This document shows positions 1 through 7,982 of a stretch of 64,000 nt of DNA, piece by piece. This DNA is from Niabella aurantiaca DSM 17617 (lineage in GTDB: Bacteria > Bacteroidota > Bacteroidia > Chitinophagales > Chitinophagaceae). How positions within the stretch are numbered: position 1 is the first letter of the stretch; every line of letters starts with the position of its first letter. The DNA lies in the NCBI RefSeq assembly GCF_000374125.1, contig NZ_KB893631.1, positions 53,003-117,002 of the forward strand, read 5' to 3'. The translations under genes were made by a program, and so were the position numbers. Below the pieces are notes generated by a model. It was not told the DNA's origin and did not search any database. It saw nothing but the letters and a program-made list of their open reading frames with translations.

Positions 1-164
1 GGATGACCGGAGCGGGCTTTGGCGGCTGTGCCATCGCATTGATCAAACAGGAATGTTTTGATGATTTTGCGGAAAAGATAACGGCGGCCTATGAAGAAAA
101 AATCGGTTATAAGCCAGGCGTCTTCTCTTCGGTGATCGCAGAGGGGGTACGTACGTTAGTGTAA
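1..164 (+). CDS. galK: Galactokinase, C-terminal end (partial at window edge)
   Basis: Only the last 53 or so codons are present, ending in TAA. The visible protein begins with the glycine-rich stretch GAGFGGC, which matches the third conserved motif of GHMP kinases, and ends IAEGVRTLV. This is typical of galactokinases, which phosphorylate galactose with ATP to galactose-1-phosphate in the cytoplasm (Leloir pathway). Motif and C-terminal length fit galactokinase better than mevalonate or homoserine kinase. A strong bidirectional terminator follows at 183-217. The N-terminal part lies outside the window. Confidence 0.85.
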   Translation, partial: MTGAGFGGCAIALIKQECFDDFAEKITAAYEEKIGYKPGVFSSVIAEGVRTLV

Positions 165-182
165 AATATATAATGATCAGAT

Positions 183-217
183 AAAAGATCCCGGTTACAA
201 AATAACCGGGATCTTTT
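183..217. terminator. Bidirectional intrinsic terminator
   Basis: A perfect 15-bp stem (183-197 with 203-217) closes a 5-base loop. It is A-rich on the left and T-rich on the right, so both strands read a GC-rich hairpin followed by U residues. It sits between galK (plus strand) and the convergent GH88 gene (minus strand) and can terminate both. Confidence 0.9.
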
Positions 218-272
218 GTGTTGTGTATTTAATGGTGTTGCCCTGTCACCTGAAAGTTATGGCCGGCCAGGC

Positions 273-1460
273 TTACTTCAGCACCCACCTCTTGTACCGG
301 TCCAGTGCCTCCATAAAATAGTAGTCGGCATAGGATAAGGATACATTCACTTCCGATCTTCCCGGAAGGTTTCCCACGCTTCGGGTAAGGATAAAGCCCT
401 TGCTGCCGCCGGGTTGCGACCGGTAGGTAGTTGCCATTGAGCGGATCATTGTAGCAGCGCTGGTGCGATAGGATGCCTTTTGTTTCGGATTGCTGTACTG
501 TGCCAGCTCCAGCAGGGCAGAAGCCATTACCGCAGCGGCAGACACATCCCGCGGTGCATTGGGGATATCCGGCGCATTAAAGTCCCAGTAGGGCACTTTG
601 TCTTCAGGGAGGTTGGGATGGTCCAGGATAAAGGCGGCGATCTTATGCGCCTGCGCCAGGTATTCCGGCTTTTTGGTAAAGCGGTACATCATCGTATAGC
701 CATAGAGCGCCCATGCCTGTCCACGCGCCCAGGCAGATTCATCGGCGTAGCCCTGGTGGGTCACCTTTTTTAATACCGCCCCGGTTGCCGTATCATAATC
801 CACCGCATGATAACTGCTGCCATCCGGGCGGAAATGATTCTTCAGGGTGGTGTTGGCGTGGTTCTCTGCAATTTCGGCCAGCAGCTTGCTTCCTCCGTTC
901 CGGGAGGCCCATTCCAGCAGCTCAAGATTCATCATATTGTCGATGATCACTGGAGCATTGAATTTCTTGCTTTTATTCCAGGATTGAATAGCCTTCATCC
1001 CCTGCCGGTAACGCTTTGTTGCCGTTTCTGCGGCAGTCAGGATTACTTCTTTATAATGAGGATCTTTTGTAATGGCATAAGCGTTGCCAAAACTGCAAAA
1101 GATCATAAAACCAATATCATGATTGCCCGTATAATATTGCATAGGCGCTTCCTGTACCAGGCGCTTTTTTGCCTCCGTCAGGATCTCCGGATCTTTGGTG
1201 GCTTTATAGATCAACCATAAGGTGCCCGGATAAAAGCCACTGGTCCACCATGCTGTGCCGGAAGCCACCAGCTTATCTTTAGCGGGGTCATAGTTCTGCG
1301 GCATTTTGTCCGGCGGTGTGTTTTTCATCAGCAGCTTGTACTGGTTGGCGGCAAAGACCTCATTGTTCCGGATCAGCGTGCGCATGTCCTTTTGGGCGGC
1401 GGCGCTTAAAAAGAAGCAGACCAGGCCGGCGGTAATTCCCGGTTTTAAAAAAGATTTCAT
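273..1460 (-). CDS. Glycoside hydrolase family 88 (unsaturated glucuronyl hydrolase-like)
   Basis: This 395-residue secreted protein has an N-terminal signal peptide ending near the AAAQ stretch at residue 23. The body has the alpha/alpha-barrel signatures of GH88: HDIGFM around residue 115 and DNMMNLELL around residue 175 carry the two conserved aspartates, followed by YADESAWARGQAWALYGY and, near the C terminus, SLSYADYYFMEAL. GH88 enzymes remove 4,5-unsaturated uronic acids from oligosaccharides made by polysaccharide lyases, acting by hydration of the double bond. The start is taken at the ATG at 1460; a TTG one codon earlier is possible. It is divergent from a heparinase II/III-like lyase, a natural partner that would generate unsaturated ends. 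The exact uronide substrate cannot be read from sequence. Confidence 0.88.
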   Translation of the reverse strand: MKSFLKPGITAGLVCFFLSAAAQKDMRTLIRNNEVFAANQYKLLMKNTPPDKMPQNYDPAKDKLVASGTAWWTSGFYPGTLWLIYKATKDPEILTEAKKRLVQEAPMQYYTGNHDIGFMIFCSFGNAYAITKDPHYKEVILTAAETATKRYRQGMKAIQSWNKSKKFNAPVIIDNMMNLELLEWASRNGGSKLLAEIAENHANTTLKNHFRPDGSSYHAVDYDTATGAVLKKVTHQGYADESAWARGQAWALYGYTMMYRFTKKPEYLAQAHKIAAFILDHPNLPEDKVPYWDFNAPDIPNAPRDVSAAAVMASALLELAQYSNPKQKASYRTSAATMIRSMATTYRSQPGGSKGFILTRSVGNLPGRSEVNVSLSYADYYFMEALDRYKRWVLK

Positions 1461-1568
1461 CAAAGAAGGTTTAAAATTTAAGGGATCAAACGGGCAAAAT
1501 AAGAAAAAATAGAAAGTTCCGGTAATAATCCTGATTACTTAAGTATTTTTAGAGGCAAAATATGATTC

Positions 1569-3437
1569 ATGAAACCGATTGCGTGTATATTTTTCGGCCT
1601 GCTGCTTTTACTGGGTAGCCACGCCTTTTCGCAGAACGTATTAACCGATGCCATCGCACGCACTGCACATCCGCGCTTATTGCTGGCAAAAGGGGAAGAA
1701 GGGCAGATAACAACAGCCATCCGGAGTAACGCGGATCTGAAGCGAGTGCACGATCTGGTCCTGGAAGCCGCCGGCCGTATTTGCAAGGCAGCCCCGCTGG
1801 AACATAAAAAAATAGGGAAGCGGCTGCTTTCGGTTTCCCGGGAGGCCATCCGCAGGATCTTTTTTCTTTCGTATGCCTGGCGCATGACAGGAGAGCAGCG
1901 GTACCAGGATGCTGCCGAACAGCAATTGCTAACCATCACCGGATTTGCAGACTGGAACCCCACGCATTACCTGGATGTTGCGGAAATGACCATGGCTGCT
2001 GCCATTGGGTACGATTGGTTGTACAACGACCTTTCCCCTGAGTCGAGAAACAAAATCAAAGACGCGATCCTGGAAAAAGGGATCCGCACTTCCTTTGATT
2101 CGAAATACAACTACTGGCTCAAGGTAGAGAATAACTGGAACCAGGTTTGCAATGCCGGGCTGGCTTATGGCGCCCTGGCTGTTTTTGAATCGGATCCGGA
2201 GCAATGCAGCCAGGTGATCCACCGTGCCGTTGAATCGATCAGCATTCCCATGAAGCAATATGCACCGGACGGTGCTTACCCGGAGGGTTATGGCTACTGG
2301 AGCTACGGCACAACCTACAATGTATTCTTCCTGGATGCCCTGGAACGGCTGACCGGGGGCGAAGGATTGAGCGCCTTGCCGGGCTTTCTGAAAACCGCAG
2401 ACTATTTTCAACACATGATCGCGCCAAGCGGACGGCCGTTTAACTATGCTGATTCCGGACCGGGTGCGGAAGCCAATGGCGCCATGTTCTGGTTTGCCCA
2501 AAAATTAAAAAGACCTTCACTGGCCTGGAACGAGCTGCAATATCTCCATAATGATAAAAACCGGAGGGCGCTGGAAGGTGACCGCTTTTTACCAACACTT
2601 TTAATATGGGGTAAACAATTGACGGGAAGCGTTACCCCACCGGAGAAAACATACTGGACGGGTGGCGGTGCCAGCCCTGTGGTAATGATGCGTACCAGCT
2701 GGACCAACCCGGATGCACTGTTCCTTGGTTTTAAAGCAGGCTCACCTTCTGTGAACCATGCCCATATGGATGAAGGCTCCTTTGTGTTTGAAGCGGATGG
2801 CGTGCGCTGGGGAATGGATTTCGGTATGCAGAATTACGAATCGCTGGAATCCAAAGGCCTGAATATCTGGCAGCGGACACAGAACTCCCAACGCTGGACG
2901 GTTTTCCGCTATACCAATTATGCGCACAGTACCCTTACATTTGACGATAGCCTGCAGCGGATGAGTGGGGTAACCGCCATTACGCGGTACGGCAACCGGC
3001 CGGAATTTTATTTTGCACAATCAGATCTGTCCCCGGTATACCAGGGGCAGGTAAAACAAGCCATACGGGGCGTAGCTATAAAAGACAAAGCCTATGCACT
3101 GGTTCAGGACGAGATAAAAACCGGCGGCCGGCCGGTCAGGATGCAGTGGCGTATGCTAACCCCTGCAACGGTGGAAATAAGATCGCCCACAGAGCTGTTG
3201 CTGAAAAAGGACGGCAAAACGCTGCTGGTGCAGGTGGCAAGCGATGTGCCGGTTACGCTGAAAACCTGGAGCACGGCTCCATCGAACGACTATGATGCGC
3301 CCAACCCCGGAACGGTTATCGCAGGTTTTGAGACCCTGCTGCCAGCAAACAGCAGCCACCGGTTTGTGGTGAACCTTGTGCCTGGAAACAACATGAAGGC
3401 CGATAAAAAAACAATGGCGCTGAAAGACTGGAAGTAA
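1569..3437 (+). CDS. Heparinase II/III family protein (putative polysaccharide lyase)
   Basis: This 622-residue exported protein has a signal peptide (about residues 1-21, ending in FSQ). The first 330 residues are helical with NNWNQVCNAG and DGAYPEGYGYWSYGT, as in the alpha/alpha-toroid of heparinase II-like and DUF4962 lyases. The second half starts at the VNHAHMDEGSFVFEADG segment (about residues 395-415), which resembles the conserved His-containing motif of the heparinase II/III beta-sandwich domain. These enzymes cleave uronic-acid polysaccharides by beta-elimination in the periplasm. It is divergently transcribed from the GH88 gene with about 110 bp between the starts, so the two may share a control region. 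The family is clear; the substrate (glycosaminoglycan, alginate or a plant uronan) is not. Confidence 0.82.
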   Translation: MKPIACIFFGLLLLLGSHAFSQNVLTDAIARTAHPRLLLAKGEEGQITTAIRSNADLKRVHDLVLEAAGRICKAAPLEHKKIGKRLLSVSREAIRRIFFLSYAWRMTGEQRYQDAAEQQLLTITGFADWNPTHYLDVAEMTMAAAIGYDWLYNDLSPESRNKIKDAILEKGIRTSFDSKYNYWLKVENNWNQVCNAGLAYGALAVFESDPEQCSQVIHRAVESISIPMKQYAPDGAYPEGYGYWSYGTTYNVFFLDALERLTGGEGLSALPGFLKTADYFQHMIAPSGRPFNYADSGPGAEANGAMFWFAQKLKRPSLAWNELQYLHNDKNRRALEGDRFLPTLLIWGKQLTGSVTPPEKTYWTGGGASPVVMMRTSWTNPDALFLGFKAGSPSVNHAHMDEGSFVFEADGVRWGMDFGMQNYESLESKGLNIWQRTQNSQRWTVFRYTNYAHSTLTFDDSLQRMSGVTAITRYGNRPEFYFAQSDLSPVYQGQVKQAIRGVAIKDKAYALVQDEIKTGGRPVRMQWRMLTPATVEIRSPTELLLKKDGKTLLVQVASDVPVTLKTWSTAPSNDYDAPNPGTVIAGFETLLPANSSHRFVVNLVPGNNMKADKKTMALKDWK

Positions 3438-3468
3438 GCCAGCCCTTTGTGCTTTGAAATACGCATAT

Positions 3469-3886
3469 ATGGAAAACGAAAGGAGCAGTAGCATAAACCG
3501 GGAACTGCGCGTGAGTGGTGTACTTGAAGCACCCGTTGAGCTGGTTTGGGAAGTATGACCAACCCGGAGCACCTGAAGAACTGGTGGGGCCCGCAGGGCT
3601 TTACCAGCACCATTACCCGGATGGAACCGACTATAAGAACAAAAGCGGCTTTGACGAAATTGTGCCGTACAAAAAGATCACGTATGCACATCTTTCGGGA
3701 CCAAAATTCCTGGCCAGCATTGCGTTTGAAAGCAGGGACGGGCAAACGGCCATTGAATGGCAGATGTCGTTTGATATCCGTGATGCGTTGATCCAAACGG
3801 TAAAAACATTCAGGGCAGATGAGGGCCTGCAACAAAATCCGGATAAGCGGCGCACATATACCTCCCGGTTAAAAGACCGGCAATAG
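3469..3886 (+). pseudogene. Broken AHSA1/SRPBCC (activator of Hsp90 ATPase homologue 1-like) gene
   Basis: Three frames together make one AHSA1-like protein. Frame 1 starts at ATG 3469 and reads RELRVSGVLEAPVELVWEV, then hits TGA at 3556-3558. The next frame continues with TNPEHLKNWWGPQGF, the family hallmark, so one base of a Trp codon appears lost at about 3556. Near 3622 the frame changes again and continues PDGTDYKNKSGFDEIVPYKK to the stop at 3886. Between these parts the usual segment of about 15 residues (PGG...MHG) is missing. This suggests a deletion of roughly 45 bp at a CCGGATGG stretch. A single sequencing error could explain the first lesion but not the second. These proteins bind small hydrophobic ligands; this copy is probably inactive. 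Confidence 0.75.
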
Positions 3887-3913
3887 CGCCTGTGGCCCCG
3901 CCTCCGGCTGGGA

Positions 3914-4957
3914 TCAGGCAATGGTGATCAGCGGGCCGCTGCCCTGTGGCTGCAGCCGGCCAAAGGGCTTCAGATCGTAGCCCTGTTCCCGCATCAGCTG
4001 TTCGAAGGCTCCCGTTCCATTTGCGGCTACAGCCACCAGCAGGCCACCACTGGTTTGCGGATCCGCCAGGATCTGTTGCTGGCGTTCCGTAAGCGGTCCG
4101 ATCGTATCACCATAACTGCTCCAGTTACGATGGGTGCCACCCGGCACACAGCCCTGGTCCAGGTAGGTGGAAATACCCGGTATGACCGGAACTTTTTCAA
4201 ATTCCACCACGGCAGAAACTCCGCTGCCCGCACACATCTCAGCCAGGTGCCCCAGCAGGCCAAAACCCGTAACATCGGTCATGGCCGTAACGGCATCCAG
4301 CCTGCCCAGCAGTGCCCCGGATTTGTTGAGCGTGGTCATACTCTTTAATGCAATAGCCGCATCTTCCGGTTGTAATGATCCGCGTTTTTGCGCGGTGGAC
4401 AGAACGCCTACACCCAGTGCCTTGGTCAGGTACAGGTGGCAGCCCGCAGCAGCCGTGGCATTTTCTTTCAGGTGGGCAACCGGCACCACGCCGTTCACGG
4501 CAAGACCAAATACCGGCTCCGGGCAATCGATACTGTGCCCGCCGGCCAGGGTAATACCGGCTTCTGCACAAATGGCCCGTGCGCCTTCCAGCACCTGGCC
4601 CGCCGTTTCGGGTGGCAGTTTGCTGATGGGCCATCCGAGTATAGCAATGGCCAGTACGGGTTGCCCACCCATGGCATATACATCGCTGATGGCATTGGCG
4701 GCGGCAATGCGGCCAAAGTCGTAGGCATCATCCACAATGGGCATGAAAAAATCGGTAGTAGCGATCAGGGCCGTGCCATTGCCCAGGTCCAGCACGGCAG
4801 CATCATCGCGTTTGTCGTTGCCCACCAGCAGCCGGGGGTCCGCAAATGCAGCGGGGGTTGCCGTATGTAATATCTTATCCAGCAAGGCCGGGCTGATCTT
4901 GCAGCCACAGCCGGCACCATGCGAATATTGTGTTAACTTATATATTGTTGTTTCCAT
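3914..4957 (-). CDS. selD: Selenide, water dikinase (selenophosphate synthetase)
   Basis: This 347-residue protein makes selenophosphate from selenide and ATP. The N-terminal segment GAGCGCKI (about residues 14-21) is the catalytic Cys/Lys site of SelD, with cysteine rather than selenocysteine. Further SelD/AIR-synthase features include the LLVGNDKRDDAAVLDLG, TTDFFMPIVDD and DPQTSGGLLVAV segments. The start is set at ATG 4957; the upstream in-frame TTG at 4969 would nearly touch the selU stop and is less likely. It lies 21 bp downstream of selU in the same operon, so its selenophosphate most likely feeds tRNA 2-selenouridine formation. No selA or selB lies in the window. Confidence 0.95.
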   Translation of the reverse strand: METTIYKLTQYSHGAGCGCKISPALLDKILHTATPAAFADPRLLVGNDKRDDAAVLDLGNGTALIATTDFFMPIVDDAYDFGRIAAANAISDVYAMGGQPVLAIAILGWPISKLPPETAGQVLEGARAICAEAGITLAGGHSIDCPEPVFGLAVNGVVPVAHLKENATAAAGCHLYLTKALGVGVLSTAQKRGSLQPEDAAIALKSMTTLNKSGALLGRLDAVTAMTDVTGFGLLGHLAEMCAGSGVSAVVEFEKVPVIPGISTYLDQGCVPGGTHRNWSSYGDTIGPLTERQQQILADPQTSGGLLVAVAANGTGAFEQLMREQGYDLKPFGRLQPQGSGPLITIA

Positions 4958-4978
4958 TTGTAACGTCAAAAAAAGGAT

Positions 4979-6046
4979 TCATTCCGGTATATCCGGACCG
5001 TCATTTCCGGGACGGGGGTCCTGGTCTTCTGTGATCAGTGCTATCAGGCGCCGGCTGTCTGCTGCGGTATTGTTTCCGGATACTTCCAGCAAAAATACCC
5101 TGTCTGCCGGATGCAACGCCAATCCCTTCCGGTAGGCTTTATCATAATAGACCAGCACAAGCCGGATAAAGTCGGCCATGCGCCCTTCGCGGATGGCGGC
5201 TATCGCTTGTTTTGTCTGCAAAGGTCCCAGGCGTTTATGGATCCTTTCGGTGCATGCCACCAGAAAATCACGGTCCAGGCAGCCATAGTCCTGTACCAGC
5301 GTTGCCACCCGTTGTTCCAGGGGCACCTGCAGACCGATCAGCACAGCAGCGCGCATTTGTTTCCAGAGGGGAGTAGGGATGCTGCGCCGGCCGATCATCT
5401 GGCACTCGTCTTCGAGCCACAGCGGAACTTCTGTGCACACCTGATTCAGTTCCCAGGCCAGGTTGTTCTCAAACTGTTCCTGTGTGGGTTGGATCAGTTT
5501 ATCGAGACTGCCATAAGAAGATCCCCGGTGTTGCGCCAGCTCTTCCAGGTCGATCACCTGGTGCTCCTGCGCTTTCATGTATTGCAGCAACCGGGTTTTT
5601 CCGGATCCGGTCATGCCGCCCAGTATCCGAAGCTTATAAGCCCGCTCAAATTGCAGGTGCGCCCACCGGCGGTACGACTTATAGCCGCCAGTTACCTGGT
5701 AAACTTCAAAGCCATAGAGGTTCAATGCCCAGGCCATGGCGCCGCTGCGCATGCCTCCTCTCCAGCAGTGCACGGCGATCCGTTTGTCCGGGGCTATCTG
5801 CAGGCATTGCCGTATAAAACCTGCCCATTTTGGTCCCGTCAGTTCAAAGCCCAGCAGGATCGCTTCTTCGCGGCTTACCTGCTTGTAGGTAGTACCTACC
5901 TGCACCCGCTCTTCATTGCTGAACAGGGGTACATTGAACGCGCCGGGGATATGTCCCTGTGCAAACTCCGCAGGTGTGCGCACGTCCGCCAGAGGCAGCG
6001 CCCCGGTCCGTGCCATCCAGTCGCTTATGGAAATACTTTGCATCAT
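4979..6046 (-). CDS. mnmH: tRNA 2-selenouridine synthase
   Basis: SelU/MnmH replaces sulfur by selenium at the wobble 2-thiouridine of tRNAs for Lys, Glu and Gln, using selenophosphate from SelD. The N-terminal rhodanese domain (about residues 5-130) has the active-site cysteine in HCWRGGMRSGAMAW. It is followed by a P-loop domain with GGMTGSGKTRLLQ. The reading frame is open back to 6142, but the rhodanese domain begins right after the ATG pair at 6046/6043 and a TAnnTTTG box lies just upstream (6059-6066), so the longer start is unlikely. The length of about 355 residues is normal. It forms an operon with selD downstream. Confidence 0.93.
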   Translation of the reverse strand: MMQSISISDWMARTGALPLADVRTPAEFAQGHIPGAFNVPLFSNEERVQVGTTYKQVSREEAILLGFELTGPKWAGFIRQCLQIAPDKRIAVHCWRGGMRSGAMAWALNLYGFEVYQVTGGYKSYRRWAHLQFERAYKLRILGGMTGSGKTRLLQYMKAQEHQVIDLEELAQHRGSSYGSLDKLIQPTQEQFENNLAWELNQVCTEVPLWLEDECQMIGRRSIPTPLWKQMRAAVLIGLQVPLEQRVATLVQDYGCLDRDFLVACTERIHKRLGPLQTKQAIAAIREGRMADFIRLVLVYYDKAYRKGLALHPADRVFLLEVSGNNTAADSRRLIALITEDQDPRPGNDGPDIPE

Positions 6047-6058
6047 GCTTAACGCGCG

Positions 6059-6066
6059 CAAAGGTA
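6059..6066 (-). promoter_or_regulatory. Bacteroidota -7 promoter box for selU-selD
   Basis: On the minus strand this reads TACCTTTG, a full match to the Bacteroidota -7 consensus TAnnTTTG. It lies 12 bases upstream of the selU ATG at 6046. I see no convincing TTTG -33 box at the usual spacing. The predicted leader would be very short. The match supports the downstream selU start. Confidence 0.45.
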
Positions 6067-6257
6067 ATGCATTTTTACAGCCGGCTGCCTTGCGGGGCAA
6101 ACGCATCTGAATTGCAGAAGAGCAGTGCAGCCTAACGGGCAAAGGCGCCCGCCCGGGATGACCTGATCGAACAGGAATGACTTAGCCGGGCATTCGATAA
6201 AGATAAGCAGGCAAAGGAGCAGCGCGCCCGGAATCTTTTTAATCTGGAGTGACGAAT

Positions 6258-6284
6258 GGGTGTTCCCAGCCGCTGGGCACACCC
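6258..6284. other. Strong imperfect hairpin in selU/AraC intergenic region
   Basis: GGGTGT (6258-6263) pairs with ACACCC (6279-6284). Inside it CCCA pairs with TGGG across a 5-base loop, with one internal mismatch. It lies about 110 bp downstream of the HMA-AraC gene and about 210 bp upstream of selU. There is no U-tract, so it is not a classical terminator; it may be a transcript-end structure or a small repeat. Confidence 0.4.
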
Positions 6285-6392
6285 ATGATGGTGTCCGGGT
6301 TATGGGTGCTGATACTTGATAACCTGTTGCCGGGCACTAAGGAAGAACGGGGGATGAAGGATTGGATCTTGGGCTCCGGTTAGCCTTGCCGC

Positions 6393-6953
6393 CTACACCA
6401 TATCCAGAGGCTTCCGCTTTTCAGCCCGGATATTTTTAAAATGACTGGGAGTAAAGCCCGTTACTTTTTTAAACTGGTTGCTTAAATGGGCTACGCTGGA
6501 ATAATTGAGCTGAAATGCGATCTCGCTGAGCGAAAGCTCGTCATATACCAGCAGCTCTTTTACCCGCTCAATTTTCTGATGGATAAAATATTTTTCAATA
6601 GTGGACCCTTCCACCTCCGAAAAAAGACTGGAGAGGTAGTTGTAGTCATGATGCAGCCGGCTGCTGAGATAATCGGAAAGGTTTACCTTTAATTCGCTAT
6701 CCTGCTGGTGTACCAGCTGGATGATCTCTTTTTTGATATTTTCGATGACCCTGCTTTTTTTATCATCGATCAGCTCAAAGCCCAGTTCATTCAGCCCGGC
6801 TTCCAGCTTTTCTTTTTCGCCGGGTGTAATATCGCGCTCCAGTGCTACCTCGCCGAGCGCTACCGAAACCGGCTGCAGGTGCAGTTTTTCCAGCTCTGTT
6901 TTTACCGCCATTTTGCAGCGGTTGCATACCATGTTCTTTATATACAGTTTCAT
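6393..6953 (-). CDS. AraC-family regulator with N-terminal HMA-like domain
   Basis: This 186-residue protein starts with MKLYIKNMVCNRCKMAV, a heavy-metal-associated-like betaalpha segment with a C-x-x-C pair at about residues 10 and 13. The C-terminal 100 residues form an AraC-type double helix-turn-helix (ELSLSEIAFQLNYSSVAHLSNQFKKVTGFTPSHFK). It lacks the usual cupin sensor domain, so the small N-terminal domain is the likely ligand or metal sensor. ATG 6953 is chosen because the domain begins exactly there; a GTG lies 7 codons upstream. Related small regulators occur in many Bacteroidota, often near heavy-metal genes. Here no metal pump is adjacent, so the regulated genes are unknown. Confidence 0.82.
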   Translation of the reverse strand: MKLYIKNMVCNRCKMAVKTELEKLHLQPVSVALGEVALERDITPGEKEKLEAGLNELGFELIDDKKSRVIENIKKEIIQLVHQQDSELKVNLSDYLSSRLHHDYNYLSSLFSEVEGSTIEKYFIHQKIERVKELLVYDELSLSEIAFQLNYSSVAHLSNQFKKVTGFTPSHFKNIRAEKRKPLDMV

Positions 6954-7982
6954 TGTGTTCGTATTTAAATGCACCTTTTCAAAAGAGCTTCCTTAACGGT
7001 GCCGGTAAAATTAAGCAAATTAGCAGATGCCATATCACCGGAACCAATGCATCTGGTTTCCCTGGACGGCATCTCCGAAGGCGGTTGTATCAAAAGCCCG
7101 CATGGCCCTGCCGCTCCCAAAATCCGGAACAGCCAAAAGTGTGGTTAGCGATCAACACACTTTTACCTGGATACACCCTGCATCAACACTGCTTCTCTTA
7201 TCAACAACCAGGAACGGTTTCTGTTCTGATCGCGGGCCATCCCGGAAAAGATCCATACCCCGGCGCCGGGAATTTTAAATTACAAACGGACTTATCCCCA
7301 GTCTTTTTACCGGTTAACTTTCTGATACATAATCAACTATCCACTTTCTTTTTCTTTCTTTTTATTTATAATTATTGATTTAATAGAAATTGGAACTTGT
7401 TTTTTATTTTATAATATTTAAATTCGTTTTCGTATTCTTCGAAGTGCAAAAAAACGTTTTTACCTGCCCCGCCCTGTAAACGTGAAAGTGGGGGTAAAGA
7501 AAACAGAACGGCAGCAATCCTTGCTATGACCCGGAAAGTCGAAGTCCTTACAATTTAAAACAGCTGACGAGTTATGTTTGCCCATAAGAACCTGCCCACC
7601 GATACCCCGGAGCCGCGCGTGATCGCGGATCAAAAGCGGACCCCGGTTTACCGGAGCGCCCCCCGTTTCGATGACCTGCTTCCCAACCCCGGCAGATCCG
7701 TGCGCTGCCTGCTGAGGAGTGGTTAACATAATAAACCCGCCGCCGGTGTTTTGGACAAAAGCTATGCCTTCCGGAACGGAAAACGGGACCCGGGCATCCT
7801 TAATGTTTTGTTCATATGATAACAGAAACAACATAATTTATTAACGCAATGCATGGCCGATTTTATGACACGGACGATAGTTTTGCCGCCGAAGAAAACA
7901 ACCTCGGATCATAATAAAAAAAGAAGCTGCCTCCCGGCGCTCGTGGAACAGATCATTTTTTATCAAACCAAAAAAAATTAAA
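6954..7982. other. Long intergenic region between divergent AraC regulator and susC
   Basis: About 1 kb without a gene I can support. The part at 7330-7440 is strongly AT-rich and looks like regulatory DNA. A TAGTTTTG sequence at 7878-7885 matches the -7 consensus and lies about 100 bp before susC, though no -33 box is clear. Open frames on the minus strand at 7460-7834 and 7841-8221 have no recognisable motif, and the second overlaps susC, so I do not call them. Confidence 0.5.

Noticed and set aside
3914..4957. Selenocysteine/SECIS in selD
   Set aside because: The active-site codon is Cys (GAGCGCK), and no in-frame TGA is present.
5111..6052. 313-codon plus-strand frame opposite selU
   Set aside because: selU has clear rhodanese and P-loop motifs on the minus strand; the opposite frame has none.
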